Shown here piece by piece: positions 1 to 9,392 of a DNA stretch of 64,000 nucleotides (position 1 is the stretch's first letter; every line of letters starts with the position of its first letter). The translations under genes were made by a program, and so were the position numbers. The notes beneath the pieces are model-generated. The model saw only the letters and a list, made by a program, of their open reading frames with translations, had not been told where the DNA came from and made no database searches. The DNA is from Pseudomonas duriflava. Its GTDB lineage: Bacteria > Pseudomonadota > Gammaproteobacteria > Pseudomonadales > Pseudomonadaceae. The stretch is from assembly GCF_007830155.1 (NCBI RefSeq), contig NZ_VLKY01000004.1:248001-312000 (forward strand), written 5' to 3'.

Positions 1-97
1 TCCGGCCACCGGTGTGATGCGTCATGCTGATGCCGGGTATGAAATCGCCATTGAGTGTGCGAAAGAACAAGGGCTCAACCTGCCAATGATCACTTGA
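1..97 (+). CDS. hutU: Urocanate hydratase, C-terminal end only
   Basis: The window opens inside a reading frame (codons start at base 2) that ends with TGA at 95-97. The visible 31 residues include [17 protein letters not shown] and end in LNLPMIT, which I recognise as the C-terminus of urocanase. The enzyme is cytosolic and converts urocanate to imidazolonepropionate, the second step of histidine degradation. The next enzyme, HutI, is encoded downstream on the same strand after the transporter genes, so this is the upstream part of one hut locus. Only the tail is seen, so nothing can be said about the active site. Confidence 0.88.
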   Translation, partial: PATGVMRHADAGYEIAIECAKEQGLNLPMIT

Positions 98-227
98 GAA
101 GCCGTAATACGGCGAAGCGGCCCGAGCCGCTCCCGTTGAGTCATTTGCCCGTCTCGCTGTCGTATCGCTGATAGTCATGATATCCGCCCGAGCGGATTCG
201 ATGGATCAGACCGGAGGAATCTCAGCG

Positions 228-1169
228 ATGCGTATACGGATAGCAGGAATGGCAGTAGCACTACTCGTAGCAGCCGGTTCCGCTCAGGCAGCAGGGTGGT
301 GTGAGTCAGGCAAACCGGTCAAATTTGCTGGCGTGAACTGGGAAAGCGGCATCTTGATCACCGAACTGATGTCGATCGTCTTGAAAGAGGGTTATGGCTG
401 CCGGGTCGATAGCGTGCCGGGTAATTCGATTACGCTGGAGTCGGCACTGTCGACCAATGATATCCAGATCTTTGCCGAGGAGTGGGTCGGGCGTAGCGAG
501 GTCTGGAACAAGGCAGCTGAGGCTGGCAAGGTTGTAGGTGTCGGTGCGCCGATCAAGGGTGCAACGGAGGGCTGGTACGTACCGCGCTACCTGATCGAAG
601 GCCCTGATGCCAAGGCACCGGACCTTAACGCCATCAGTGATCTACCTCAATACGCCGAGCTGTTTCGTGATCCTGAGGAGCCTGGCAAGGGTCGTTTTTA
701 TAACTGCCCAGCCGGCTGGACGTGTGAGTTGGAAAATACCCGCATGCTTAAAGATTATGGTCTGGAAGGCACTTACACCAATTTTCGCCCTGGAACCGGG
801 CCGGCGCTAGATGCAGCTATCGTCTCGGCCTTCAAGCGCAAGCAGCCGATCCTGACGTATTACTGGTCGCCCACCCCTTTATTGGGCCGGGTCGACATGG
901 TCAAGTTAAAGGAAAGGCCGGGCGTGGACAAAAGTATTCAGGTTCAGGTCGGGTTATCCAAGGCATTTTATAGTGACGCTCCAGAGCTGGTAGCTGTACT
1001 GGAAAAGGTCAACGTGCCCATTGACCTGCTGAACACGGCACTGGCGGAGCAGGCTGAGAAAAAGCAGGAGGCTCCTACAGCAGCCCGCGAGTTTATAAAA
1101 AGGCATCCAGATATATGGAAAGCCTGGGTAAACAGAGCTGCAGCTCAAAAGATCGAGGCGGCGCTTTAA
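228..1169 (+). CDS. hutX: HutX-like periplasmic binding protein (histidine/proline-betaine type ABC importer)
   Basis: Substrate-binding protein of the OpuAC/ProX family, about 313 residues. I place the start at 228, not at the upstream ATG at 177, because GGAGGA (213-218) sits just before it and translation then gives a clean signal peptide (MRIRIAGMAVALLVAAGS, cleavage after AQA). The mature part has a GVNWESG region near the N-terminus and an aromatic-rich core (YYWSPTP) typical of quaternary-amine or histidine binders. It is followed by a permease and an ATPase and lies between hutU and hutI, so histidine or urocanate uptake as in HutXWV is the likely role. Substrate is inferred from context; betaine or proline cannot be excluded. 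Confidence 0.85.
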   Translation: MRIRIAGMAVALLVAAGSAQAAGWCESGKPVKFAGVNWESGILITELMSIVLKEGYGCRVDSVPGNSITLESALSTNDIQIFAEEWVGRSEVWNKAAEAGKVVGVGAPIKGATEGWYVPRYLIEGPDAKAPDLNAISDLPQYAELFRDPEEPGKGRFYNCPAGWTCELENTRMLKDYGLEGTYTNFRPGTGPALDAAIVSAFKRKQPILTYYWSPTPLLGRVDMVKLKERPGVDKSIQVQVGLSKAFYSDAPELVAVLEKVNVPIDLLNTALAEQAEKKQEAPTAAREFIKRHPDIWKAWVNRAAAQKIEAAL

Positions 1170-1254
1170 ATGGTGTGCTGTGCTTGCCGAAATCCGACAA
1201 GGCCGGTCTTGCAGCCGGTAGTAGTCTGGCTCGCCGCCCGGAAGGAGGCCTCCC

Positions 1255-2106
1255 ATGTTTCCTGACTCCCTTACCTTTTCCATCGCCGATTGGGTCAATG
1301 GCTGGGTGGATGCCTTGGTCACACACTATGGCGATCTGTTTCGTCACCTTTCCGATACCTTGCTTCAGGTTATTGTCCAGATCGAGGGGCTGCTCAGGGC
1401 TACCCCTTGGTGGCTGCTCCTGATCATCGTGGCAGGTATCGCCTACCACGCGACTCGCCGTCTCGTCCCAACCATCGTTTTAACTGGCCTGCTGTTTCTG
1501 GTGGGCGCGGTTGGCCTGTGGGACAAGCTGATGCAGACCTTGGCACTCATGCTGGTCGCCACACTCATCGCCGTCGTGATCGGTATTCCCCTGGGCATCC
1601 TGTGTGCCCGCAGCAATCGGCTGCGTACTGTGCTACTGCCTCTGCTCGACATCATGCAGACGATGCCCAGTTTCGTGTACCTGATCCCTGTGCTTATGTT
1701 GTTCGGCCTGGGCAAGGTTCCCGCCATCTTTGCCACGGTGATCTACGCTGCGCCGCCTCTGATCCGTCTGACTGATTTGGGGATCCGCCAGGTCGACAGG
1801 GAAGTTATGGAAGCCGTCAATGCGTTCGGCGCTCATCCCTGGCAGCAGCTGTTCGGCGTGCAACTACCGCTAGCCCTGCCCAGCATCATGGCCGGTATCA
1901 ATCAGACCACCATGATGGCGCTGTCCATGGTGGTTATCGCCTCAATGATCGGTGCCCGCGGTTTGGGTGAAGAAGTGCTGGTCGGTATTCAGACGCTAAA
2001 CGTAGGTAAAGGGCTCGAAGCGGGTCTCGCTATCGTCATTCTGGCCGTGGTTATTGATCGCATCACCCAGGCCTACGGGCGTTCGCGCTATGAGGCTGAG
2101 CGATGA
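1255..2106 (+). CDS. hutW: HutW-like ABC transporter permease
   Basis: Inner-membrane permease of the ProW/OpuAB family, 283 residues. A GGAGG precedes the ATG at 1255. Hydrophobic segments are seen around residues 45-80, 90-120, 130-160 and 210-270. A typical permease loop contact for the ATPase lies around EAVNAFGAHPWQQLF, the EAA-like loop. The stop overlaps the ATG of the next gene (ATGA at 2103-2106), which points to translational coupling with the ATPase. Together with the binding protein and ATPase it forms a complete importer within the histidine degradation locus. Confidence 0.86.
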   Translation: MFPDSLTFSIADWVNGWVDALVTHYGDLFRHLSDTLLQVIVQIEGLLRATPWWLLLIIVAGIAYHATRRLVPTIVLTGLLFLVGAVGLWDKLMQTLALMLVATLIAVVIGIPLGILCARSNRLRTVLLPLLDIMQTMPSFVYLIPVLMLFGLGKVPAIFATVIYAAPPLIRLTDLGIRQVDREVMEAVNAFGAHPWQQLFGVQLPLALPSIMAGINQTTMMALSMVVIASMIGARGLGEEVLVGIQTLNVGKGLEAGLAIVILAVVIDRITQAYGRSRYEAER

Positions 2107-2909
2107 AGATTGTTGTTGATAACGTCTACAAGATTTTTGGTCGCAAGGAAGACATTGCATTGGCTCTTCTGAAACAAGGGCTGAGCAAGGACGATGTATT
2201 AGCGCAGACGGGCTGCGTAGTAGGGGTTAACGGCTTGTCCCTGGCTATCGAGGCGGGCGAGATTTTCGTCATCATGGGGTTGTCTGGCTCAGGTAAGTCG
2301 ACCCTGGTGCGTCATCTCAATCGGCTGATCGATCCTACCAGCGGTGAGATCCGTGTCGATGGCGAGAACATTCTCACTTACGACATGCCGCGGCTACGGG
2401 ATTTTCGTCGGCACCGAGTCAGCATGGTTTTTCAGGGCTTTGGCCTGTTGCCGCACAAGAGCGTGTTTGGCAACGTAGCTTATGGCCTCAAGATCCGGGG
2501 CGAGAGCAAAGCTACCTGCCATGAGCGGGCCATGCATTGGATCGACGCCGTGGGACTGAAGGGGTACGAGCGTAAGTGGCCGCATCAGCTTTCCGGCGGT
2601 ATGCGCCAACGCGTCGGACTGGCCCGCGCGTTGGCAGCAGATACCGAGATTCTTCTGATGGACGAGGCTTTTTCCGCCCTCGACCCGCTTATCCGCGCCG
2701 AGATGCAGGATCAGCTCCTGGCCTTGCAGCGTACCTTGCATAAAACCATCGTTTTTATTACCCACGATCTCGACGAGGCTCTGCGCCTCGGCAATCGCAT
2801 TGCTATCCTGCGCGATGGTCAATTGATCCAGGTTGGTACACCGCGAGAAATCCTCGACCAGCCGGCAGACGACTATGTGAACCGCTTTGTACAGCGGCGG
2901 GTTGGGTAG
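2103..2909 (+). CDS. hutV: HutV-like ABC transporter ATPase
   Basis: ATP-binding subunit of a ProV/OpuAA-type importer, 268 residues. Walker A is GLSGSGKST at residues 59-67, the signature is LSGGMRQRVGLARAL, and Walker B is ILLMDEAFSALDP, followed by a switch His in FITHDLDEA. The protein ends shortly after the nucleotide-binding domain and lacks the C-terminal CBS pair of osmoregulated ProV. That fits a catabolic (HutV) rather than an osmoprotectant transporter. It overlaps hutW by four bases and is followed after 51 bases by hutI. Confidence 0.87.
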   Translation: MKIVVDNVYKIFGRKEDIALALLKQGLSKDDVLAQTGCVVGVNGLSLAIEAGEIFVIMGLSGSGKSTLVRHLNRLIDPTSGEIRVDGENILTYDMPRLRDFRRHRVSMVFQGFGLLPHKSVFGNVAYGLKIRGESKATCHERAMHWIDAVGLKGYERKWPHQLSGGMRQRVGLARALAADTEILLMDEAFSALDPLIRAEMQDQLLALQRTLHKTIVFITHDLDEALRLGNRIAILRDGQLIQVGTPREILDQPADDYVNRFVQRRVG

Positions 2910-2960
2910 AGCGTATGCGCAGCCAGGGTCGCCTTCATTTTTTCAGCAAGGAGCACCACT

Positions 2961-4169
2961 ATGAAACGCCTCTGGCAACACTGCCATCTCGCCACGATGA
3001 AAGACGGTGCCTATTCCACTATCGAAGACGGGGCGTTGGTTACCCAGGATGACCGTATCGAATGGATCGGCCCGCGCCGTGCCGTTCCGGCCCAACCCTA
3101 TGACGAAACCCATGATCTCAAGGGCTCCTGGGTCACGCCAGGGTTAATTGACAGTCATACCCATACCGTATTTGGTGGCAACCGCAGCGGCGAATTCGAG
3201 CAACGCCTGCAAGGCGTCAGCTATGCCGAAATTGCCAAGGCGGGCGGAGGCATCGCCAGCACAGTACGTGCTACCCGTGAAGCCAGTGAAGAGGAGCTAT
3301 TTGCTGGCGCTCGGAAGCGACTGGCGAGTCTGCTACGCGAGGGTGTGACTACCGTAGAAATAAAATCCGGTTATGGGCTGAATCTGGATGCCGAGCGCAA
3401 GATGCTGCGTGTGGCGCGGCAGTTGGGCCAAGCGCTGCCCTTGACGGTACGTGCTACTTGTCTGGCGGCCCATGCCTTACCGCCTGAATATGTTGGGCGA
3501 TCCGATGAGTTCGTGACGTATATCTGCGAGACGATCCTGCCCACTCTGGCCAATGAAGGACTGGTCGATGCAGTAGACGCTTTCTGTGAGCACCTGGCGT
3601 TTTCGCCCGCGCAGGTCGAGCGTGTCTTTCAAGCAGCGCAGGCGTTGGGCCTGCCGCTCAAGCTGCATGCCGAACAGCTATCGAGCCTGGGCGGTTCCAG
3701 CTTGGCGGCGCGCTATCAGGCGCTGTCGGCCGATCACCTCGAATACATGACGGAAGCCGACGTGAAGGCTATGGCTGCCTCCGGTACGGTTGCTGTTCTC
3801 TTGCCCGGCGCGTTCTACCTGCTGCGTGAAACGAAGCTTCCGCCTATCGATGCGCTGCGCCGGGAAGGTGTGCCTATTGCCTTGTCCACAGACATGAACC
3901 CTGGCACCTCACCTGTTTTGTCCTTGCGGCTGATGCTCAACATGGCCTGCACATTATTCCACCTGACCCCGGAAGAAGCCCTGGCGGGCGTCACCACCCA
4001 TGCTGCCAAGGCGCTGGGCCTGGCAAAGTCTCATGGCATGCTGGAAGCCGGTAAGGTGGCCGACTTCATTGCCTGGGAGGTCGAGCGACCAGCCGACCTA
4101 GCCTACTGGTTAGGCGGGGATTTACCCAAGCGCATCGTTTATCACGGCAAGGAGATAACTCATGGATAA
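2961..4169 (+). CDS. hutI: Imidazolonepropionase
   Basis: Cytosolic metal-dependent amidohydrolase, 402 residues, which hydrolyses imidazolonepropionate to N-formimino-L-glutamate. Metal and substrate motifs are visible: [17 protein letters not shown] near residue 65, [11 protein letters not shown] near 235 and [10 protein letters not shown] near 310. The length matches the family. AAGGAG lies 9 bases before the ATG. The 3' end overlaps hutG by 8 bases, so the two are co-translated. It follows the hutXWV transporter, which supports a single hut transcription unit. Confidence 0.95.
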   Translation: MKRLWQHCHLATMKDGAYSTIEDGALVTQDDRIEWIGPRRAVPAQPYDETHDLKGSWVTPGLIDSHTHTVFGGNRSGEFEQRLQGVSYAEIAKAGGGIASTVRATREASEEELFAGARKRLASLLREGVTTVEIKSGYGLNLDAERKMLRVARQLGQALPLTVRATCLAAHALPPEYVGRSDEFVTYICETILPTLANEGLVDAVDAFCEHLAFSPAQVERVFQAAQALGLPLKLHAEQLSSLGGSSLAARYQALSADHLEYMTEADVKAMAASGTVAVLLPGAFYLLRETKLPPIDALRREGVPIALSTDMNPGTSPVLSLRLMLNMACTLFHLTPEEALAGVTTHAAKALGLAKSHGMLEAGKVADFIAWEVERPADLAYWLGGDLPKRIVYHGKEITHG

Positions 4170-4980
4170 CGTTCTAACGTTTATGCAGGGTCGAGTACCG
4201 CTACTGATCAGCATGCCCCATGCCGGAACGCAGTTAACGCCCGCCGTTGAAGCGGGTCTGGTTGATGCAGCCCGCAGCCTGCCGGATACCGACTGGCATA
4301 TTCCACGGCTGTATGACTTCGCCGCCGAGCTGGGTGCCAGTGTACTTAGCGCCCATTATTCTCGCTTCGTGATCGACCTGAACCGCTCAGAGGACGACAC
4401 GCCGCTTTATGCAGGTGCCACGACCGGTTTGTATCCCGATACGCTATTTGAAGGCGAGCCGCTGTTTCTGGAGGGTAAGGCCCCATCGGCCAAAGAGCGC
4501 GCCCGATACCTGGACGAAATATGGCGTCCCTATCACCGGGCCCTGGCCGCTGAGTTAGAGCGTATGCGGCAGGTGTTTGGTTATGCGCTCCTGTTCGATG
4601 CACACTCGATCCGCTCGCATATTCCGCGTCTGTTTGAAGGCAAGCTACCAGACTTCAACCTGGGTACCTTCAATGGCGCGAGTTGTGCGCCGGATATGGC
4701 CGAGCGCCTTGAGGCAATTTGTGCTGGGGCAGAAGGCTACACCTATGTCCTCAATGGACGCTTCAAAGGTGGCCATATCACCCGTTGCTACGGCCATCCG
4801 GCTGCGAGTATTCATGCTGTGCAACTGGAACTGGCGCAGAGCACTTATATGGATGAGGTCGAGCCGTTTGCATACCGAGAAGACCTAGCCAACAGTACGC
4901 AAGCAGTACTCAGGGCACTGCTTGGCGAAATGTTGGCATGGGGGCAAACACACTACGGTAATAAGGGGCTTGGCAAATAG
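4162..4980 (+). CDS. hutG: N-formylglutamate deformylase (N-formylglutamate amidohydrolase)
   Basis: 272 residues. It catalyses the last step of the five-step histidine pathway, N-formylglutamate to glutamate plus formate. The N-terminal [11 protein letters not shown] and the later [17 protein letters not shown] and [11 protein letters not shown] contain the His and Asp/Glu metal ligands of the M14-like formylglutamate amidohydrolase family. GGAG at 4151-4154, inside the end of hutI, serves as ribosome binding site. It is the last gene of the hut block; the next gene converges on it only 7 bases downstream. The presence of this enzyme implies the pathway that also uses a formiminoglutamate deiminase (HutF), which is not in the window. 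Confidence 0.93.
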   Translation: MDNVLTFMQGRVPLLISMPHAGTQLTPAVEAGLVDAARSLPDTDWHIPRLYDFAAELGASVLSAHYSRFVIDLNRSEDDTPLYAGATTGLYPDTLFEGEPLFLEGKAPSAKERARYLDEIWRPYHRALAAELERMRQVFGYALLFDAHSIRSHIPRLFEGKLPDFNLGTFNGASCAPDMAERLEAICAGAEGYTYVLNGRFKGGHITRCYGHPAASIHAVQLELAQSTYMDEVEPFAYREDLANSTQAVLRALLGEMLAWGQTHYGNKGLGK

Positions 4981-4987
4981 AGATCTG

Positions 4988-5461
4988 CTAGTTTTCGACC
5001 GGGGTTACACGCTCCTGTCGAGAGTTGCTCTGATAGATCAATATCAGCGCTCCGAACAGCAGGGCGACGGCGGCCAGGCGGGATAAGTCGAGCGGGCGTT
5101 CGGTATTCCCCAGCCAGGCAAAGTGGTCGATTAGCAGGCTCATCAGCAGTTGCCCTGTAATAACGGCTACCGTAGCGGCGGCTGTGCCGACACGGGGAAT
5201 GGCGAATACCATGGCCAGCATATACACCACGCCAAACAGAGCACCAATGAGTTGCCATTTGGGAGCGGTGAATAAAGTCTCTGCATGAGGCGTCTCGAAA
5301 AAGAACATCAATAGGAAGGTCAACAGCGCGCCGCTAGCAAAGGTGAGCCAGGCGCTTTCAAGAACACCTACTTTCGCCCCGAGACGCCCGTTGATAGATG
5401 ACTGGGCACTAAGCACGGCGCCACTACCGAGCACGGCCAGCAAAACGATAAATAGCAGCAT
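4988..5461 (-). CDS. Small DMT-superfamily membrane protein, YdcZ (DUF606) type
   Basis: 157 residues, almost entirely hydrophobic, with about five membrane segments (starting LLFIVLLAVLGSGAVLSAQ). The pattern QSSINGRLGAKVG followed by TGQLLMSLLIDHFAWLG is characteristic of the short DUF606 half-size members of the drug/metabolite transporter superfamily. It is the second of two adjacent paralogues with an 11-base gap, so the pair probably forms a heterodimer in the inner membrane. A divergent LysR gene next to the pair is the likely regulator. Substrate unknown. It converges with hutG. Confidence 0.75.
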   Translation of the reverse strand: MLLFIVLLAVLGSGAVLSAQSSINGRLGAKVGVLESAWLTFASGALLTFLLMFFFETPHAETLFTAPKWQLIGALFGVVYMLAMVFAIPRVGTAAATVAVITGQLLMSLLIDHFAWLGNTERPLDLSRLAAVALLFGALILIYQSNSRQERVTPVEN

Positions 5462-5472
5462 AAAACGTTACC

Positions 5473-5922
5473 TCAGTGAATCAGCCAGAGGGCTGCAAGA
5501 ATCAGTACGAAGGCCAGAGCGCGATACTGATCGACGGGGCGACGTGCACTGCCGAGCAGTCCGTAATGATCGATGACTAGGCTGGCGCCGACCTGGCCGC
5601 AGAGAATGCCTACCATGGTCATGCCCACACCTATGAGCGGCGTTGCGATAGTCAAAACTACAACATAGATCGGTCCCAAAATGCCGCCGACCAGAAGCCA
5701 GCGCGGCTGGCGGAACATTTCACTCATCCTGGGACGAGCGAATATCAGCGCAAAAGTCAGCAGCGAAGCGCCAACGAGAAAAATAGAAAGCGTGGCTGAG
5801 AAATGGCCGACTTCTTCACCAAGCGGACCTAGCAGCCCGGCCTCTATAGAAAGTCCCATTCCGGCGACCAGTACCAAAAGTAAAATCAATGCGTGTTGCA
5901 TGTTCATTCCTGCTAAAAACAA
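5473..5922 (-). CDS. Small DMT-superfamily membrane protein, YdcZ (DUF606) type
   Basis: 149 residues, four to five hydrophobic segments. It shares with its downstream neighbour the pattern GQVGASLVIDHYGLLGSARRPVDQYR, which in the neighbour reads GQLLMSLLIDHFAWLG followed by RPLDLSR. Such adjacent unequal pairs usually assemble as antiparallel heterodimers. The gene starts 64 bases from the divergent LysR gene, so a shared control region is likely. A slightly longer N-terminus beginning MFLAGMNMQHAL is possible; the ATG at 5904 (MQHALILLLV) is an alternative start. Substrate not predictable. Confidence 0.72.
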   Translation of the reverse strand: MFLAGMNMQHALILLLVLVAGMGLSIEAGLLGPLGEEVGHFSATLSIFLVGASLLTFALIFARPRMSEMFRQPRWLLVGGILGPIYVVVLTIATPLIGVGMTMVGILCGQVGASLVIDHYGLLGSARRPVDQYRALAFVLILAALWLIH

Positions 5923-5986
5923 TGCGCTACGCTACAAAGTTGTCATAATTCGAACAATCGATTCTTCAGCAAAACTTTATTGTCTT

Positions 5987-6928
5987 ATGAACAATTCCAT
6001 TTCGTTGGTGGCATTACGGCTATTTGTTCGCGTCGCCTCGGCAGGCAGCTTTACTCAGGCAGCTGCAGACTTTCACCTGCCTGCTTCTTCGGTCTCCCGG
6101 CATATCTCCGCGCTAGAAACAGCCTTGGGGCAGCGACTCTTGTACCGACACACTCGTGCGGTACGGCTGACCGAGGCGGGGCAGCGCTATTACCTGCAGG
6201 TAAGAGAGGCACTGGCACAGTTGGACATGGCCGCCGAGCAAATTGACGGCGATACGGCCGAGCCGAGCGGCACGCTCCGGCTCAATGCCGCTATCGCCTT
6301 GGGTCGCCTGCATCTGGTGCCTTTATTAGTCGAGTTTCAGAAGCGTTACCCGCGGATCGACGTTGAGATGACGCTGACGGATGCATTTATCGATCCGGTA
6401 CAAGAAGGGGCCGATGTTACCTTTCGTGTTGGGCGGCTGGACGATTCGAGCTTGGTAGCGCGTCCGCTAGGCATGCAGCGTTTCATGGTTTGCGCTGCGC
6501 CGGTTTATCTGGAGCGGCACGGCAATCCTCAACGGCCAGAGGATCTCGTACATCACAATTGCCTGGTCTACAAGGGAGTACGAGGCACGCGGCAGTGGTA
6601 CTTCCGTGCCGAGGCGTCTGCTGCGTTCCGTGCTTATCCGGCTCAAGGCAGTTTCCGCAGCAACAATGCGGAAAGCCTGCTGGAGGCGGCAATCATGGGC
6701 GAGGGGATCGTGCTGTTTCCGACTTGGCTGGTCTATAAATCCCTGCGTAGCGGGGCGTTGGTTCCGCTTCTGACAGAGTGGGAAGGCTCCGAAGAGTTGG
6801 AGACTAATGCCATCCATCTCATCTACCCAGAGAATCGTTTGCGTTCCACCAAAGTAAAGGTTTTTCTGGACTTCCTGTTCGAATATCTCGGTGATCCTCC
6901 TTACTGGGATGCCTGGCAGCAACTCTAA
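5987..6928 (+). CDS. LysR-family transcriptional regulator
   Basis: 313 residues. An N-terminal winged helix (LRLFVRVASAGSFTQAAADF, then LPASSVSRHISALE) is followed by a periplasmic-binding-like effector domain from about residue 90. I chose the ATG at 5987 because translation from there begins exactly at the family's N-terminus; the open frame extends further upstream without homology. No clear ribosome binding site is seen. The gene is divergent from the DUF606 pair, 64 bases away, the classical arrangement for a LysR regulator and its target. The effector is unknown. Confidence 0.85.
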   Translation: MNNSISLVALRLFVRVASAGSFTQAAADFHLPASSVSRHISALETALGQRLLYRHTRAVRLTEAGQRYYLQVREALAQLDMAAEQIDGDTAEPSGTLRLNAAIALGRLHLVPLLVEFQKRYPRIDVEMTLTDAFIDPVQEGADVTFRVGRLDDSSLVARPLGMQRFMVCAAPVYLERHGNPQRPEDLVHHNCLVYKGVRGTRQWYFRAEASAAFRAYPAQGSFRSNNAESLLEAAIMGEGIVLFPTWLVYKSLRSGALVPLLTEWEGSEELETNAIHLIYPENRLRSTKVKVFLDFLFEYLGDPPYWDAWQQL

Positions 6929-7047
6929 GCAACTACTGGGTGTTGCTGGTAAACATGCCCCTATGATCCTTGAAAAGGAATTAGCCAATAAGGCTGGTGC
7001 TTATCAATACGAACGCCTTGGAGCTGGCCGGTTAGTCCTGTTGAAAG

Positions 7048-7080
7048 GTGTCCGGCTCATAGTAAAACTGAGCCAGACAC
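7048..7080. terminator. Hairpin between convergent LysR and pqiC genes
   Basis: GTGTCCGGCTCA (7048-7059) pairs with TGAGCCAGACAC (7069-7080) with one mismatch around a 9-base loop. It lies 12 bases beyond the pqiC stop, on the shared 3' side of two convergent genes, so a bidirectional terminator is likely. There is no long T run. Confidence 0.5.
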
Positions 7081-7091
7081 GGTACGGGTCG

Positions 7092-7712
7092 TTAGCGAGA
7101 GGGGCAGGGTGTCTCCGCCCGTAGTACCCACGCCCTGGCGGTCTGGGCAATGGTCTCCGCCAGCTGATTTACTGCCTGCTGGTGGGCTAGCACCAGATTT
7201 TCGAAACCCTCGCCGGAAGGCTGCCGAACCACGCTGCTACACGTGAGATGGCGTCGGGTAGTGCCTTCGCCGCGTAGGCCCAGACTCCAGACTACATCAA
7301 TCAACGCATAGCTATTCGGCGCTGAATCGAAACGTCGTACATCAGTACGCAAGCTGACGATAGGCAGTCCGGCATTCTTGGGCAGTCCTGCCAGATCACG
7401 GACTCCCAAGCTTTGCTCCAGCTGGCTGGCCAGGGCATCGTGGAATTCGTCTGCCAGCGGCGCCGTCCAGCGTTCGGTCTCTAATATGGCCAGGCTGCCA
7501 TTGCTCTGGCGGACAACCAGCTGCGGCTGATCCACCTGGACCGGCATGCGCACTGGCAGAACTTCCAGTTGGAAAGGCGCCTTCTCGTTCGAGACAGCTG
7601 TTGAAACCGGCGTCATCGGTGAAATAAGAGTGTAGTAGCGAGTTGGTGCTGAACTGCAGGCTGCTACGCCTAGCAGAGTCGTACCCACGGCCAGTGAGCG
7701 AAGAAAGGTCAT
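7092..7712 (-). CDS. pqiC: PqiC-type outer-membrane-associated lipoprotein
   Basis: 206 residues with a lipoprotein signal: hydrophobic stretch then LLGVAACSS, the Cys being the lipidation site. PTRYYTLISP directly after is typical of the ABC-type transport auxiliary lipoprotein (DUF330) family. PqiC anchors the periplasm-spanning PqiB tube to the outer membrane. The gene is the last of the pqi operon and starts 3 bases after pqiB ends. Confidence 0.85.
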   Translation of the reverse strand: MTFLRSLAVGTTLLGVAACSSAPTRYYTLISPMTPVSTAVSNEKAPFQLEVLPVRMPVQVDQPQLVVRQSNGSLAILETERWTAPLADEFHDALASQLEQSLGVRDLAGLPKNAGLPIVSLRTDVRRFDSAPNSYALIDVVWSLGLRGEGTTRRHLTCSSVVRQPSGEGFENLVLAHQQAVNQLAETIAQTARAWVLRAETPCPSR

Positions 7713-7715
7713 GGT

Positions 7716-9392
7716 TTACGGCTCCTGTTCAATATCGCGGGAGGTGGATGTGCCCTCATAGGACTTGGGGGCCGCCTCTTTGGCACGTCCGCGTAGCAAG
7801 GCCTCTGGATGACGTCCCAGATAGTCGGAGAGTACCCGGACAGAGCGTGCGGTACGCTGAACCTCGTCCAAGGCCTGCGTTAGCTGCTGGCGCTCCGGTG
7901 AGTCTTCCGCAAGAGTCGTATTGGCGGTTTCCAATGTCTTCTGGGCCTGCGCCAGCGTTTGATGCATCTGCGGCAACATTTCGCCGTTCACCTGTTTCAT
8001 TGTCTTTTGCAACTCTGCCAGGCTGCCGTTTAGGTTGGTAGCAATCTGATCGATGGGCAGCTTGCTGATCTTATCGATCATAGCCTGCAACTGTTCCTGT
8101 AACTTATCAAAGCTGCCGGGTACGGTCGGCACCTGCAAGGGCTTGGTACTAGGGTTGAACTTGACTTTGGGCGCTTTGGGGTCAAAGGCAAAGGCGATAT
8201 AAAGCTGCCCCGTCAGGACGTTTCCTGTACGGGCCTGGGCGCGCAGCCCACGATCTACCAGCGTTTTGAGCAGGTGGGCTGTCTGTTCTTCGCTCTCGCC
8301 TCCAACGCTCTGCACCAGTTTGTCATGAGCTTTTCCCAATCGATTCGGATAGATAACCGCTCCGACCACGGCGGGAAAGTCTTTGGAGACGGGGTCGTAG
8401 TCCAGATCGACGGAAACGACTCGGCCAATGTTTACGCCCAGGAATTCGACCGGTGCGTTCACGCTCAAGCCGCGTAACGATTGATCGAAGCGCATCTGCA
8501 CGTAGCGTGGTTCGCCATCAGGAGGCGACAAGGCCATCTGCTGGTCCTTGAACAGCGTGAATTCATGATGCTCCTTGGCCGGTTTGGCGTCGGGGCTGTA
8601 ATTCGGTTCGCGGAAGGCGATGCCTCCTGCCACGATGGAAGAAAGTGATTGAGCGTCGACCCGCACTCCGTTGGCACCCACCGTAACGTCAACGCCCGAG
8701 GCATTCCAAAACCGCGAGTCGTCCGTCACGAAGTTGTCGTTAGGCGCATTGATGAAAACCTGAATGTCGACGCCTTTGCCATCTGGAGACAGGCTATAGG
8801 CAATAACCTGGCCTACCTGGATACGCCGGTAATACACTGGTGATCCGATATCCAGCGAACCCAGGTCATCGGTGTGCAACGTAAAGCGCTTGCCTTTCTC
8901 GCCATAAGTAACCGCAGGCGGGTTTTCCAGGCCGATAAAGTCTTTTTTAGTGACTTCCGAACGGCCCGCGTCTGCGCCAATAAAAGTACCTGACAGTAGC
9001 GTGTCGAAGCCGGATATTCCACTGGTCCCGATGCGGGGGCGCACCACCCAGAATTGGGTGTCTTCACGGGTAAACGGCTGAGCAGACTTGTTTAGCTCGA
9101 TGGTGGCCGTGACATGGGTCCGGTCCTCGCTCAAAACAATATCCGTAACAATGCCAATGACAACATTCTTATACTTGACCTGGGTCTTGTTGGCCTCCAG
9201 GCCTTCGGCCGTTTCGAAGCTGACCTGGATTTGCGGACCGGCTAATAAAATACTGTGGATCACCATGGACAGGCCGATAAGCCCTGCCACGATGGGTACC
9301 AGCCAGACCAGCGAAATGCTGAAGCGGCGTTTCTTCACCTCTGGGCTAGGGGGGGCAGGTATAGAGGAGGAAGGTTGGTTAGCGGACATCAT
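7716..9392 (-). CDS. pqiB: PqiB-type MCE protein (intermembrane lipid transport)
   Basis: 558 residues, close to the usual PqiB length. A single N-terminal membrane anchor (residues about 27-50, SLVWLVPIVAGLIGLSMV) is followed by repeated MCE domains. One starts at QIQVSFETAEGLEANKTQVKYKN, the next at RFTLHTDDLGSLDIGSPVYYR and the third at VQMRFDQSLRGLSVNAPVEF. The C-terminal region (about 430-530) is rich in Gln, Leu and Lys heptads and should form the long coiled coil that makes the PqiB needle. The start overlaps the upstream pqiA gene by 14 bases. The likely role is lipid movement between inner and outer membrane under membrane stress. Confidence 0.9.
   Translation of the reverse strand: MMSANQPSSSIPAPPSPEVKKRRFSISLVWLVPIVAGLIGLSMVIHSILLAGPQIQVSFETAEGLEANKTQVKYKNVVIGIVTDIVLSEDRTHVTATIELNKSAQPFTREDTQFWVVRPRIGTSGISGFDTLLSGTFIGADAGRSEVTKKDFIGLENPPAVTYGEKGKRFTLHTDDLGSLDIGSPVYYRRIQVGQVIAYSLSPDGKGVDIQVFINAPNDNFVTDDSRFWNASGVDVTVGANGVRVDAQSLSSIVAGGIAFREPNYSPDAKPAKEHHEFTLFKDQQMALSPPDGEPRYVQMRFDQSLRGLSVNAPVEFLGVNIGRVVSVDLDYDPVSKDFPAVVGAVIYPNRLGKAHDKLVQSVGGESEEQTAHLLKTLVDRGLRAQARTGNVLTGQLYIAFAFDPKAPKVKFNPSTKPLQVPTVPGSFDKLQEQLQAMIDKISKLPIDQIATNLNGSLAELQKTMKQVNGEMLPQMHQTLAQAQKTLETANTTLAEDSPERQQLTQALDEVQRTARSVRVLSDYLGRHPEALLRGRAKEAAPKSYEGTSTSRDIEQEP

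Noticed and set aside
177-227. Longer N-terminus of the hutX product from the ATG at 177
   Set aside because: The internal ATG at 228 has a strong ribosome binding site and begins a proper signal peptide.
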